Assembly: GCF_043641665.1 (NCBI RefSeq)
Contig: NC_092181.1
Location: forward strand, 3,353,421 to 3,417,420
Direction: 5' to 3'
Length of the DNA: 64,000 nucleotides
Source of the DNA: Enoplosus armatus
Lineage: Eukaryota; Chordata; Actinopteri; Centrarchiformes; Enoplosidae
Shown here: piece after piece, positions 10,590 through 24,379 of the stretch
Numbering within the stretch: position 1 is the first letter of the stretch
Layout: every line of letters starts with the position of its first letter
Made by a program: the position numbers and the translations under genes
The notes under the pieces: model-generated
What the model was told of the DNA's origin: nothing
Database searches by the model: none
Seen by the model: the letters and a program-made list of their open reading frames with translations, nothing else

Positions 10590-13500
10590 TTTTTTTCCTT
10601 TCTCTATTTCTATAGTGTTTCCACTTTTTCTCTTTACCTTTTTCTTCATCCTTCTCTTCTTGAGTCAAGTCCATCCCCCTCTGTCACCTTCACTCCCACC
10701 TCCGTCCCCCTCCCTCTCTTTCTCTCTCTGTCTGGAGAGGAAACGGTGGCCATTAAACGTGTCTGCCGGGGTCTGGGGGTCTGGAGAACAACCGTCACAT
10801 TGTTTGACCCCGCCTTGGACCCCAGACGGACTAATGAATAAGGGTACCCCCCCCCACCTCTTTCTCCACTCCCCCCTTCATGCCAGACCCCTGGTAGGTA
10901 ATTCTCCCACTTCTTTCACAGGGTCCCAGACATCTCCCGCGGCCTTTGACTGAGGGCTTATCTTTTCAGAGGGAAATGTGTGTCATTTGGGGTTTAAGGA
11001 AAAACCAAAACAAAAACATTGTCACGACCATACAGTTCGACCCCCTCCCCGAACCCCCGGTCCTTCACTACTTTCCCTTCTCTTCCAAAACTTGCAGGGT
11101 CTGGACGCAGGCTTAAGGAAATAGTGTGAGACATCTACAGTGTCTCCAATTATCTTGAGGAATATGTAAATAGGTGAAGAGACAGTGGCGGGATTATATG
11201 CAACTGGCAACGGCTCCTGACATGAGGTGGACAAAAGGCTCAGTGGAAAACAGGATTATTCTAACACAGAGGGGCCAATATATTACTGAGACAGATTCGG
11301 AACCTAATTATACTCTAAAACTACTGTACAAACTAGGCAAAAAGCATTAGAAATAAAATACGCTAAATGTATCAGAAACATGTACTAAATACTGCCAAAA
11401 AGTACACAAAACTATTATATATTTCCAAAGGATGACACTACCATGTCATTTTTCATGCACTACATCTGATCATTTGCACACAGACAAACAAAATCCACAG
11501 CCATGAGAAAAGAAAATGGTCCATCTTTTTGTTCTGAGACACCCACGCTAGCAGTAGACTCTTCAATAACCACATGAATAACACAAAGCACTGGTGCTCC
11601 TCTGAAAGGCAACCGTGTATCCCTAGGAGATTTAACAATGGTGACATGTGTAAGCTCAATGCATACAAAATATCTCTCTGCTCTGTCTCTGTCTCCCTCT
11701 CTTCTTCCTCTTCTTCTTCTGTCATGTTTGTCTTACATGGTGCCTGCCCACAGCACATCTGAGCATCATTTCACAACACTCAGCAATTCAGAGTGGTCTC
11801 ATTATTAGTATTTCTTCAGTAGCTTTGTAGCTAAAGTACTTGCACTTACGGCTAATGTATTCAGCACACAGCAAGACTGACTGCTGCTATCAAAGGACTT
11901 GCCTGAACGGCAGTAATAACTGGAAAATTATTTCTGATAGCCTGAAACAATCTTCCAAATCATCACAGAACTTTATTAAAATAATATCAAATCAAATTAG
12001 CCAACGTCCCCCTGTAATGAATTAAGTAAAGGGTTATGCCAGCATTAATCCCATCATGCTCGGAGGCATGGGGGCGGTGGGAGCGTTTAATAAACCAGTC
12101 AGTCCCTTCAAGCAGCGGGGCCAGCTTCGGATCCACCATCCGCCCTGATGCTCGCTCTGGAGAGGGAAACACATCAAAAGACTTCCTCTCGCCTCGTTTT
12201 CTCTCTACCCTGCGTCCCCTCCCACCCTCCTCCTTCCCTCGCCCTTTATTCTCTCCATCCCGCATCTCTCTCTCTCTCGTCTCCCCTTTTCCTCTCTCGT
12301 TTTCCTTTCTCATCCCCCCCTCAAACTATCCCTAAACCTCCCTGTGTCTTTCTAAATAATCTGTCCCTTTTTCCCTCTTCCAATGCTCCATTGTGCCTGT
12401 GGGTAAGATTATTCATAAGGGGGTGAATCTTGGTGGAATCTCAGAAGGCTGGTGATAAGTGGTAGAGCCCGTTGGGACGGCTTGGCCTGTCCTCCCAGTG
12501 CAGTCTTTCCTTCCAAGTCGGCGCACAGAGAGGAGTGAGACGAAATCAAATAGGTCACTCTTTAGCCATGGAAAGACGGAGGTATTTTGGATGCAACTGT
12601 GGCCAAATATCATTTAATAGCTCAGAAGACGCTGTCAAAATATATTAAATCTGTAATCGTCTGTTCAAATTCAAAACATATAAGCGCAAAAAGACACATC
12701 TTGTACTCTGGTGAAATGCACTGTCCGTCTGTCCTGGCGCAGCGCATGCCCTGTTGCCCGCATCAAACTCGACTACTGCTATTTTTTGCTAATGCAAAAT
12801 GGAGAAACGTAGCGTGCTATGCTGAACCATCTGAGAAGTTAGGCTAGCGTGTGGAAGCATTCGACACCATACATGGCACATTTGATGCTAAAGGTAAGGC
12901 TAGCTTGCTGACCTAAAATAAAACTGCTGCAGTCACGTTAGCTTGTCACTCAAGTGAGGCAACAGAGGCTCCACGAATGAGCTGGATCCTTTAACGTCCT
13001 GTAGTTGAGGACAAGGTCGAAGAGTAAAACGATTACCCAAACTGTCCGTTGCAAACATTCATCACAGTTTACAGACTGACTTCTTTATTCAGCTTTGACC
13101 TACTGTTCTTGTTGTGGCCATAAAACAGTGTTTTGTGCGATGAGGGACTGTTACTGAAAATTTTGGGTGCACGCTCACTTTTACTTTTACCTCCAAATAA
13201 AGTGGTTTAGACAATCTGGCCACGCTGTTGGCTTGTTTACAACCTGTTTGTTCATCTCGCCACGTGTGTTTCTGGCCCCATCGCACTTTGTTGCATTGTG
13301 TTTGTGCAAAGTTAACATGACTGATGGAAATAATGGTCAAAAATGATGAACAAAAGAACCACATTGTGATAAACTGGTGTTATTTATTAACATATAGCAA
13401 ATTATGAAACTGTTTCACAGCCACCATTTCTATGACATATTCCATGGAGGCGCTTTGATTGATATGGCCACCACCAGCAACAACACTACGCTTCAGCTCT

Positions 13501-14103
13501 TCTAATTTCACCCACATTCATTCCTCCACTTTCTATCTCCCCTATCTCTTTCTCTGCCTCTCTCTGTCTCTGAACTGCTCACCCGTAACTACCACCACCA
13601 CTCCTTATGAGCGTTTTTGGACAGGATTCACAGGTCCTGTTGCTGCACGGCGGCAGAGGTCTAGGGGCGGGTCACTGTGCACCATGCGGGCGGAGGTGAG
13701 ATAGCATCGCCAGGCAGCAGGGCATGGATGGCAGACAACGTGAAGGCAGTTAATGTTTGAAGTAGGGTACTGTCCGTGAGGCAGCGCAGCAGGCCCACAG
13801 GCTAGCCACATATTTGAAGGGCTATTCAAATTCTTTGCCTGCCTCAGAATATGTCAAGGCATGCCTCGATATCGCTGCATCTCGGGAGTTAGTCAGTGCG
13901 ATGCTTGTGTTAGTGAGTGTGTGTGCTTTGATGGGCATCACTGATAACCCCAGCACCCCCCCCCCCTCTGTTTCCATGTGTCTTCAATGTGTGAGAAAGT
14001 ATGGGTGAGAGAGGGAGGGGTCACCGCACTGTTTTCCCCTAAGGAGGGTTTGTCCTGTGCCATCTGGCACCTCAGAGGCATGGGCACCGGAGCAGGAGGG
14101 GGC

Positions 14104-14106
<3 letters not shown>
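10590..14106. other. CT-rich tracts and unique sequence, no gene seen
   Basis: Plus-strand pyrimidine-rich tracts lie at 10590-10735, 12180-12390 and 13500-13580. A C run lies near 10848-10860 and a longer one near 13956-13968. 12600-13380 is unique and may be an old unidentified repeat. The 139-, 108-, 101- and 99-aa frames here are translations of the CT/GA tracts. Confidence 0.5.

Positions 14107-14137
<31 letters not shown>
14107..14137. repeat. (TG)n microsatellite
   Basis: About 31 bases of uninterrupted TG, followed by ATACC. Confidence 0.95.
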
Positions 14138-14140
<3 letters not shown>

Positions 14141-14459
14141 CCTTGTACGTCCCATGTGCCACACTCCTTCGTACCCCTAATTTCTGCACCTCAACATTTG
14201 TTTTCATTCACATTCTTTGTCTTTTCTTTCTTTAGCTCTCTTCCCTTTCTACAAACTCCAAACAGTGATGGGAACCTTTCTTGCTTTTTATTCTTTCCAA
14301 TCACTTTCTCACATATTCTTTTCCTCACCTTCTTCACTTCCTTCGCTAACTGATCACGTTGCTGTCATCGCCCCTTTATCCCCTCCCCATTTCTCACTTC
14401 TTACCTCCCTCCATCCTGCCCCTTTCTTTCATCACACTTTTTCCTCTCCTCTGTATGTG

Positions 14460-14720
14460 ATGCATGGCAACAGCTCGGCCAGCTGATGAGGGCCAGTTAG
14501 AGATAGCACCCAACCTTGACACCCGCAGCTGCAGTCCACACACACACACATACACACAGAGGGGGAGAAGGATTGGGGGCATTGCGCTATGTAAAATAAT
14601 CACAATGCATTTACATTCATTGTGGTGTGGATTTGTTTCTATAATAAGGCTTGAGAAATCATGAATATTCACACACACTTTAAGCAATTATGATAATCTG
14701 CATTATTCCTAGCCTCACCG
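14460..14720. promoter_or_regulatory. Candidate regulatory block
   Basis: Contains AATCATGAATATTC, AAGCAATTATGATAATC and TGCATTATTCC. A short CA run near 14537-14558 interrupts it. The motif cluster looks like homeodomain, POU and GATA-type sites. The evidence is motif density only. Confidence 0.2.
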
Positions 14721-17689
14721 CTATCTGTCAGAGGAGGCGGCAGCGGAGGCGAGAAAAGTAGGTTGGGATAGTCTGCAGTTTTACACTCTTGAAATTATGT
14801 TACATTTTTCTTTCTTCCTTCTTCCCTCTCATCCATTTTCCCTCTCTCCTTCTTTGTCTGCCTCGCTCTGCTCCTTTGTATCTTTGTTTCTCTGCTCTTC
14901 CTCCGTCTGCTTCTTCATCTCCTTTCCTCCTCATATTTTACTCTCTTCTTCTTCTAGGCTTGTTCTGTGCTGAAGTCCATTGTGCTGTATGAAGAGGAGG
15001 GGTAGGATCCCGGAGTGAGAATGGCCCCTGGGTGCTACAGAGCTGGCAGCAGTGTTGGTCTAATCTTCCGGGTCAGGCTTGGCGCTTTCATCTTCTCTCA
15101 CTTGGAGCCCCTTGTGTTTGATGTGAACTTAGCCCAGGAATAACCGTTCCTTTCTTCTCTGCTAACCTGGCCCTGGAGTAGGGGAAAGCACTTTGTTGTT
15201 ATCCTAGGAGCCAAACAATGCTGGAAGGAGTGCAGAAAAACTTAATGAAAGGCTTTTGATCCACACTGATATTAAAGCGAGAACCTTGAGAGAGAGAGTG
15301 TGAGGAAGCAAAACACAAAAAGTGCAGAAATCGCAGAAATCAAAATGCAAATTGCATGGGAATGGTTAGATGGAAATGTTCTTTAATTCTCACCCTTTGA
15401 AATTAATTATTTTAGATTTGCCTGCATTTGTTTCAAGTTTGAGGGAAAGAATAAAGGAAGCAAGATAATTTATTGTAGAAGTGAAATTTAAATTAGCACA
15501 TGGAGCCTTGCAGGGTTTTAATGATTAATTTTCTCATGTCTGCACCATGCAAAACAATTTCTCTGTTTCCCACAATTAAAACCAAGTGTATCTGTGACAC
15601 ACGTGTCAAGGCAAGTATTTTTTCTACATGTACAGTATGTATGTGTACACCCCTGCTGCACCTCTGAAACCTCACAACAGCTGGCCAGTTGTTATCTTCC
15701 CTTGAACCCATTCAATGACCTCAGCCCTTGACCCCCTGACCTTTCGTTCATGTGCTGCAGGCCTGCTACTATTACAGGAGGAACAAATGTGCTGGTGTTT
15801 CTTTGGGGTGGTTTAGTGCTCTCTGCTGGGCTGTTGGACTTGGACAAGGTTTCCATAATACTGGCTCAATAGCAGTAAAACATCGTCTTTTCACCGTCAA
15901 CTTACTTGGAAGTGTCAAAGCTAAACCTTTTAGACCTACAATTTGAAAATGAAGTTGAACCCAAAGGCCAAAAAAACAAGTCACAAACAAACCTCTCTTT
16001 TAGGAGGAAGGAAATGCACCTTGGTATTCGACATGCTTGCTGCCATGGTGATAGCCCAAACCTCTGTGCAACAGCAGCACATTAACCCCTCTTGACCCTC
16101 TATTCTCACCTGTGATAAAAGAGGAGGAAGAGAAGGAGGAGGTGCCCCCCTTTCCACTGCGCCGCACTTTCGAGTACCCGGGCACCAGCAGGCCCTTGAG
16201 AGCCCACGGTCATTAGGAGCGCTTTATTCTTGTAGAGGGAGAGAAAAGGAGAGGAGGAAGAGGAGCATTGAGTCTGAAAGATAATGTATGGTCAAGGCTG
16301 GAGACTTGTGGGCACTGGATGAAGAGAGGGTCGAGAGAGAGGCAGTGCTTTCATACAGAAGCACCAAGCAAGCCAGCTGCTTTTGGGTTTTTGTTTGTCT
16401 TTCATTCTAAGTAAAGAAAGGTAGGGGAAAGAGCTATGGATAATTGGTCCAGGGCGCTGACTTACACACAGGGCTGTGGACACAGGATATAGAGTTTCAA
16501 ACTCTTTGTTCCTCATCTTACCTATTGGCCCGCTTGTGTTTTGTCTGCTGAAGATGGAAAAAAGCATTTTCATCACTTGCCTGGGAGGCATGAAGTTTCA
16601 ATGAACGGAGGGAAAAAAATAAGACAATTAAGAATGCGTATATGATTTGAACATTATTTCTCCTGTCTTTGCTTGAGCACAAAGCGTCTAACCCGCACAT
16701 AAGAGGGTGGCGTGCAGTGACACTCTCCTGACAAAAAGGACTGGCTCTCTTCCTTTGACCAACGGCACTGGGGGGCTAACCTTAACTTTCACTGGGAGCT
16801 AATCCCTCTGATAATCAATAATAAAGACTAGCTTTCATCTCAGCTGGGGTCCTGATAAAGTTGAGAGGCCATGAATGATTGAATAGTGTGAATGTGTTCG
16901 GTGAGACCCTGAGAAGTAATAGAGGAAAAAATAATAATAAATGCCGCTCCCCAAAAATAACTGGGTGAAGCTTATGCACGTCTGATGATATGACGAAAAT
17001 AAATGAATAATGCATTGGCTATCAATGAGGGAGCAGAAGACGCATTGCTTCAGGCCATGGTTAAGCCTCTATTCATAAAGAGGAGACAGACACAAAGGCC
17101 CAAGGACTGTGGGAGTCCACCATCGGGGAGAAAGGAATGAGGACACACATTTTAAGAGGAAAACTGTTTTTTTTCTCTTTCCCTCTCGTGTGGTTTCTCT
17201 TATTCTGTCATATTTCTAATAATTAGATGTGTTGCAAAGATTGTCGTTTGTTTACAGTTGGATTAGCCTGAAGAAGCCAGGATGTGGGAGTGAAGCCATA
17301 GGATTAGGTAGGCAAACACATGTTTAATGCACTCCTCTATTGTTGTTCTCCTCCCTTATCTGCTATTTCCAAATGCTCCTTTCACCCCGGACTATTATAG
17401 TAGTTATTTTGTCCTATTCCTAATAAGAAAGAGTCATTTCTGAGAGTGTATCTTTTACATAGTTTAGTTATATTTCCCTTCACGTGTGTCTTTTAAAACA
17501 CATTAGAATTGTTATTGCCTCTAATCCACTAGGTGTCATGATCTTCGCTCACCCAATGCGGCACATGTTCATAAAAACACACACAAAAAAATGCTGCACA
17601 TAAAGAAGGCCAACTTGAATGCGGGATTAAGGAGGGGAGACAGGAATATCACTGTGCCTTGAAACACGCAGAGAGAGCAGAATAGGGGG

Positions 17690-18050
17690 CTCTGTTCTTT
17701 TTCCTCCTTTTGAGCAGCATTTGAGCTGTCTGCGAATAAAGATGTCTGGGCCTGTTGGTTATTGATCGGCGAGTATTTGGAGAACAAAGAGTTAATCCTC
17801 ATGAAGTCCCACAGTGAGTGCTCTCTTAAGTTATTAAAGTTTGAAATGTCTTCTTTTATCTTTGTTTCCCTCACTTCTCTCAGATCACTTTTTCTTCATA
17901 TTTAACTCTGAGGGATGAATACCCTGTTTAGCTGACTGTATGACCCAAGGCCAATTTGCAATTCACTACTGGAGCCCCGTTTATCTGACATTGGGGTGGT
18001 CAGTCTCTATTATTAGTTACTGTTGTTTTGTGAACAATGCACTGCAAAGG
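17690..18050. promoter_or_regulatory. Candidate regulatory block (SOX-like motifs)
   Basis: Repeat-free sequence with GAGAACAAAGAG, GGTTATTGATCGG and GTTGTTTTGTGAACAATG, all resembling SOX or HMG-box sites. The 101-aa minus-strand frame at 17569-17874 overlaps it. That peptide shows no recognisable domain. Confidence 0.2.
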
Positions 18051-18860
18051 ACGCTCAGGCTGTGATACTGGCAAGAAGACTTTCCAAGTGAAATCTATTC
18101 AACAACGCATTTAATCCGGTTTCATTTAACTGCAACATCCATCAGCACTAGACATTTAGTCCTAAACAGGCTTCTTTGGGAAATTGTTATTTTCTTGATT
18201 ATATCCATTATTATCAAGTCAAACAAAGTCATTGGGTTTAAACTGCAATGCCCTCACATTCGTTTTTACCTGTCGTAACCCACAATGTTGTTACATACTC
18301 ATCTTCTCATGTTTTTGAGTACTCAAGTACACTTGTGTTTACTGGCCTTTGGCTGCTGGTTCTGTTGTGAATAGATGACAAATCTGAATAAAATCACAAT
18401 AAATGAACTTTCGCTTATAACATGGACGAAATGCAACACATGAAGTTTGCAAGTTAATATGTTTATACATCATCAATCTGTAGTGTTTAGTGTATTTTCT
18501 GTCCAAGCGTACCTTTTGTGTGCACTTTCCCTCAACCTGTCCTGTCTACTTGAGTTGGTAGTTTTCGAAATTTCCCAGAATGACTTTCAAAATTCCAAAG
18601 TCAACTCATTTTGATTGGTGCATCCAGCCATTAGTTACCTGTAAAATGAAGAGAGAAACGTTAGTAATGACAAGAGAACCAGCAGATTCTCACCCTGAGG
18701 AAAATGGCTTTTGAGAATTGAATTTTTCCATGTGGTAATATTCTTGCAAAACTACCGCAGACTAAAGCAAGGATGTTTTTTTCACTTTTTAGAGACAGAT
18801 GATTATTGTTGATATGTCAACGCATTAGATAGAATATGCATATTTAAACATTTCATGGGG

Positions 18861-18955
18861 TGCCACAGTGCGAGTCCAGCCAGGGACCTCTGTTGCATCT
18901 CTCTCCCCCTTATTTCCTGTCATCTTGCTACTGCTTGTAATAAATGCATACAAAT
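18861..18955 (+). repeat. Truncated tRNA-derived SINE (3' part)
   Basis: The sequence runs from a B-box-like GCGAGTCCAGCC through CAGGGACCTCTGTTGCAT, TTATTTCCTGTCATC and a TAATAAATGCAT tail. The same order of blocks is seen in the fuller copy at 52879-53053 and in part at 50227-50330. The A-box half is missing or too diverged to see, so this is a 5'-truncated copy. Confidence 0.75.
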
Positions 18956-19039
18956 GTCCACAGAATGATGATCATGGTTAAATAATTGAAAAGTAAACAC
19001 AGACAAACAGAAGTAAGGCATATATTTTATCTTGTTTAT

Positions 19040-19426
19040 TTAAAGGGTTACTACAGCAATTCAGCACTTCCACAAAGTTGGTAAGTTTGCAAGAGACACA
19101 AATCAAAAGAAGAGGAGATATCCTGACTTTTAGTCACCAGTATTGATTAAACTCCTAAAACACTATATACTACATTTCCCATAATACAAATCAATAGCAT
19201 CTTTTGATTTTCCATACCCTGACCACACTCCACACCCTCAGTTTTAGTCTCTTAAGTCCAACCTGAGATGACCCTGATGACACCATCAGGGTTCATTTTC
19301 TCAGACTTTAGAGAGCTCTTTCCAGGGCCACGTTACAAATTAAACATCTGTTTTCACAGGATGAGTACTACTCCCCACGATGAGTGACTGAACTTCATGT
19401 GTCAAATCTGTGAAGTGCCCCTTTAA
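19040..19426. mobile_element. Non-autonomous DNA transposon (MITE)
   Basis: About 387 bp bounded by inverted termini: TTAAAGGGTTACT on the left, and on the right AGTGCCCCTTTAA, whose complement is TTAAAGGGGCACT (11 of 13 positions agree). The interior has no open frame. I recall its blocks, such as CTACATTTCCCATAAT and CATTTTCTCAGACTTTAGA, from dispersed teleost repeats. The superfamily is not certain. No clear target duplication is visible beyond the shared TTAA-like termini. Confidence 0.75.
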
Positions 19427-22400
19427 ACGTACTAAAGTGTTGGAGGTGGATTTTCTAGTTTATAGTGTTTTGGCATAAACAAGCCATTCCTCTAAAAATT
19501 ACATTTATAATAGACTGCATTTAGAATTCTGGTAGTGAATATAACCTGTGTGGTAACATATTTCAAACACAAAATTGAATTGCTAATGCAAAATATTTCC
19601 ATATGAAAGTAATTTGTCAGATACAGCTGAATAAACACACACATTTATGCCATTTCCTAGTCTATGATGTGACAATTCTAATTTGAGACAACCTTTTTTC
19701 TTTTATTTGTGTGACTAATTTGTGGTGCAATACAGGAAAAATGTCAACATTTCTGCACCACTTTATGTTTTGTGCAATGGTGAAGAATGCAGCCAGGCCT
19801 GGAGGCCAAGGCTTGAACCTGTGTCTGTTTCTTGTCAAGTCAGATTTCTTCGCAGGGGGGTCTGGGGTACCCTGGCATTTTCTCTTCTGAGGGCTTTTGT
19901 TTATATGGCCGAAGGACTCTGCTCAGTCTCATCAGCCCACGGCAGCTAAACACATAGGCCTCCATCACAAAGGCCCCGGAGAGACAAGATTTCTTCTTTT
20001 CTTTTTTTTAGAGGGATACTGAGCCTAGAATTGACACATTTTTCTGATAAATGTATTATTATTTAAATGATTAATTCTTGACCAAAACAGCAATTTCTGT
20101 CAGCCAAGGGACATTTAGTCATCAGCAACATTTCAGCGCACCGCCCCTCTAAATGTTTTGACATGTCATTACAGGGCTTCTGATGGAAAGGGCAGTGACA
20201 TACAGTGACCATTCCACCACTGTTACAACGCGTTACTTCACCCAGGCAACACACAAGTCATATGGACCAATGACACAACTCCTGCCAGGCCCCCAATGTC
20301 CTAATGTCACACACGTCCCAACAGTTTTACTTCAAACTTCCTCCCCTCTCTTCACCCCTCCTTTCCGTCAGCCCCTCACCCCCCTCGTTCCCTCCCTTCT
20401 TTTCATGCACGGCCTCTCTGTCCCTTTCAACATCCACTCCCCCCTCCACCTCTTCTTATTTCTTATTTCTCTCACCCACACTTCTCTGTCTGTCTGTCCG
20501 TCTGCCTGCCTGTCTGTTTGTCTCTCTTATCATGCCTTGCATTAACCCCTTTGCCGCTCCGTCTCGCTCCCTTGTGTCTCTCTGGTGCTTTGTCCCCTTG
20601 TAACATATGCTTAGACGGGCATCCCATCTCAGAGCCGCTACGGGTCTTGTCCGCTTCATGTCGTGTGAGGATGGACGTTTGAAGAGTCCTCCAGGCATCT
20701 CTCTTTGTCACCAGCACTTAGCCTCAACACCGCCGCCAACCCGCCGCAAATCTGCCGCAAATACCGTCAGTGCGGCTGGCACACTGGCCTCAGCAGAAGA
20801 GACAAATGAGAGGAGTGAGGAGAGGAATTTGTACATGATCACGCACAGAAATGTTTACATGACTGCAGACGTATCTTGAACAGACATGCACCTGTATGCT
20901 TACACCCACATATGCACACTCTGGTCCTTCACCCCATGTTGGGCCTTACCTATTCCCCACCCGTCTCTCTGACCAGGGCATGTAGGTTTCCTTCAGGAAC
21001 AATAGCGGTTTTGTCTTGAGGTTGTGCTCTGACAGTTGTCACAGACTGATCCCTCCTGATTTGTTAATTGGGTTGACAACCGACGAAGCCGTATTGGAAA
21101 TTAAGAGTCCCTTTGTCCTATTTCGCTTAACAGCCTTTCAGACCTGCTATCTGAGGGAAAGCTATCCCACAGATTAGGTGGGTCCTCTGTCAGGCCACAA
21201 AAGCTGTTGAATATTTCCCACATATGTTATGCCACATATCCACCATCACCATGTCCACCGGTTTGTATGAATGCATGACAAAGACAATGGGATGAGGGGT
21301 CTGGGTGTTTAGGAATATGCTAATCATGATTAACAGCCATTACAGTCGTTATTGTTCATTCGGCGTGTGGTGCCAGTAAAGTGTCCTTAGCAATTTGAAC
21401 CTTGCTTTCTTCAACTTTCTGTTTGGGGGTTAATACATTATGTTGCTTTAATCTGTCAATGTGATGATTTTCAGCATAAAACAGCAGCAACATTTGAGAA
21501 TATAATGCAAAGCAGACTTTCCATCATCACTTCATCCCCTTGAGGAATCCTTGTGATACTAATCTGCCCACCTAGTCCAGCGCTTCTCCCGTCCAAGCTG
21601 CTTTTCTCCCTCTCGCCTCTTTAAGCCCTACAGTAGGCTTTGCTCACACCTCTTTCTCTGTGAGACTTAGTGTGGCATAAATGGACGACAGTCAAATTCT
21701 CATTCTGTGTTCTACTTTCAAACAGACAAAATAAGGATTCTGTGTTTTGGGGGCAAATCAACTTTCCTTTGGACCCGCTGAAACGACTCATCATCTCGGG
21801 ATCAGCTGGCCCAAAGAGCAGGCCATTTTTAGCGAGCTGATCACTCACTGCCAGGAAAAAGACTCTCATAGAACGAATAAGACCCTTTGAATCGGATTCA
21901 AATAGTGACTCTCAGTCTGCTTTTCATCTCAATAAAGACCCTTATATAGAAGTCAGGCAGTAGATGAGCAGGGGAAAGAGTGTGTAGTAAAACAGAGATA
22001 TTGCACTGCTCTGCGTTGAACTCTGTCCAGTTCTGTAATGCCTGTAAATGTGTCTCATAGGTAAAGGGATCACAGCCTTGGCCAGAGAGGCACAATAAAA
22101 CACCCCAGTTCCTCTGACACAGAGACTCTTTGCAGCACGGACTGTTTCCTGCTTACCCAAAAAGAAAAACGAGGTATAGCTATGAGTAAAGTTTTTGGCG
22201 AAAAAGCCTAAAGCAATTTTGGTAAAGGTTAAGGTCAGGTAAAAAACTAAAACGTGGATTTTAGGGTTATGGTATTAAAATGATTTGTCTGGGGTTAGGG
22301 TAACACTTTGGTCGTGGTTGAAAATAAAAAAAAACTACACAAGAAAATGAGTTGTGGATTTTAAAAGAACATTTTGCAGCATCTTCTCATTGTTTGACTA

Positions 22401-24370
22401 CAACGTCCCAGAATTCTGGATGCAGCACACACGACTTGAGCGGCTACTTTGTCAGAAATACAACAGAAGAGAAACTGGTGTATCCTTCATGCATAGGTAG
22501 GCAATATGAATCCTGTGACAGAATGGCAGACTCCGCCACCAACAATGAAAACTACTATATAGAAAGGTAATTGCAAACGTAAATACATTGAATGGCTATT
22601 GATGAGAAAATGCATAAATGAACTCAAAATCAGGTTTGATTTCATTTCAAAATTTTGAGGACTGCAACTTTACTGAGCTACAAAATAAACATTCTAAAAT
22701 AAACACTGTTTTAGATATAATGAGACATTCAGCATAAATTACAACGTGACATTTTAAAATGCAAAAATATAAGATGAATCTTTGTTCTCCACTTTTTTTT
22801 TATGGAGTAAGTTCTTTGCTTTAGTTTTGCAAAAGTTGCTTTGTATGTCTTTTTGAGTTGAATGGGAGTAAATGAGTTTGGGAGCAGTGGATAAAACAAT
22901 TGAATCATGTCAAACCAAAGTAAAATATTATAAATTTACAGTACATTAAAGGGATGGAAAAAAAGTGAAAAAACATGAATTAAGCTAAAGCTGTCATTAA
23001 AGACATCAGGCTCATTTCATGAGACCACGTCGCCTACACTGAGACAACATGAAAGGAGAAGAAAAATGCCTGTGGCAGACTCAATAACAGCCACTCTCTA
23101 AAACACCACGTCTGCTAACTTGGCACTTACAGTTTGCCCCTGCTGCTTATCATTCAGTGTAGATTTGAAGTCATTTCTTTGCCATTCTGAGGTCAAAACA
23201 TGCGCTAGAGGTCAGCTATGTTGCCCTCATCACTACAGCTAAGATCTTATCCTTGCTCCTTTCATCTTAAGGTCAGCTAATTGCTAACGGCTAATCACCA
23301 ATTCTCAACTGCTCTCTGACACCACTCAGACACTTGCTAAGTGTACCATGAAACATTTTCAGCATGTTGCCTCAGAGAGTAAAATAACATGTGGAAGAAA
23401 TGAATACATAAGGCAGCAAATGAAAGAAGAAGGGAAAAAAAGGAACCTCATGATTAGTTGCCCTAGATTTTTAAAATTATCTGCTGTTTTGGGCATTAAA
23501 TAAAATAAGCATAGTGGTGGTAGAGCATAATCAACTGGCCCCATTCCAGCAAGTTCTCCCATGTAGGGCAATTGAACAAAGTGCGTCTGAATTGAAATCA
23601 GGTCGTTCCTGGGGGCCACTGGTAATGAACTTGGCGAGGAGACGGGGAGCGTAAAGGAGGAGAAGGGAGGAGGGCCGAGAGTTGCAGTTGAGCTGACCTC
23701 AGTTGTAACGCTACAGCAGAGGAGCATGTGCTCAAACTTGGCTACGCTAACCTTTTTCTGCTACCGACTGCAAAGTGCTGCAAGTAATGACTATAAGTGA
23801 TGATCCTCTGAAGGTGGCAAGTGAACAGAGCTTTAAGAGCCATGTTGAAAGGAGGGCCGTCATTGTGACATTTTCTGGGCTTCTGAATTACAGAGGGAGA
23901 AGGTGGAGCTACAAAATGTCATCTATTAAACATACAGAAATTCACATATTTATGATCATTTATTGCATTTAGGTTCTACTGATTTGAAATGCTATAGATT
24001 TGAAGTTTAAAGGTGAATATTGTAATGTATTTTGAAGCCGGTGAATCTGGCCTAGTATGTCGGAATAACCTCATACAGGAATAACTACACAGAAAGCAGC
24101 GAATATTCATTTGTGAATATAAAACCACGATACATTGGGTTTAAGATTGATCGTGAATTTGACCAGTATCCCTCATCTCAATCCCCTGTGCATACATAAC
24201 TGCCTCATCTGCTCTTCTCTCCCTTCTCCTCTGCCTGTCCGGGGGCCTAATTTAGCCTTAGTAGGCTCTCCTGGTGCCTAAGAGAATTCTCCTTTATGCA
24301 AGCCAGGTAAAATAAGACCGCAGCACAGATGAGGCCCCTCTCCATCATGGTGGATGGGGGGAGTCACGGG
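19427..24370. other. Unique sequence, no gene seen
   Basis: No exon is supported. A plus-strand pyrimidine tract with CTGT/CTGC repeats lies at 20330-20540. A GCCGCAAAT motif occurs twice near 20752 and 20763. A degenerate TTAGGG-like patch lies at 22220-22320 and may be part of a dispersed repeat. A regulatory-like block occupies 21050-21400. Confidence 0.45.
21050..21400. promoter_or_regulatory. Candidate regulatory block with homeodomain palindrome
   Basis: Complex repeat-free sequence with TTTGTTAATTGGGTTGACAA, GAATATTTCCCACATATG, and GGAATATGC just left of the perfect palindrome TAATCATGATTA (21321-21332), then TCGTTATTGTTCATT (SOX-like). Several motif classes packed in 350 bp with no repeats make this one of the better enhancer candidates in the window. 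Conservation is untested. Confidence 0.3.
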
Positions 24371-24379
24371 TGACACCCC

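Larger units (their letters stand above)
14138..18860. other. Unique sequence with pyrimidine tracts and regulatory-like blocks
   Basis: No exon is supported. A long plus-strand pyrimidine tract (14785-14955) ends in TTCTTCTTCTAG, an acceptor-like sequence (see findings). An extended E-box palindrome with CACGTG at its centre lies at 15595-15608. Regulatory-like patches lie at 14460-14720 and 17690-18050. I recognise no transposon here. Confidence 0.45.

Noticed and set aside
10534..10953. 139-aa plus-strand frame
   Set aside because: Low-complexity translation of a pyrimidine tract (Phe/Ser/Pro/Leu).
22220..22320. Interstitial telomere-like sequence
   Set aside because: Only single TTAGGG-like units in a degenerate context, not a tandem array. 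More likely part of a dispersed repeat.
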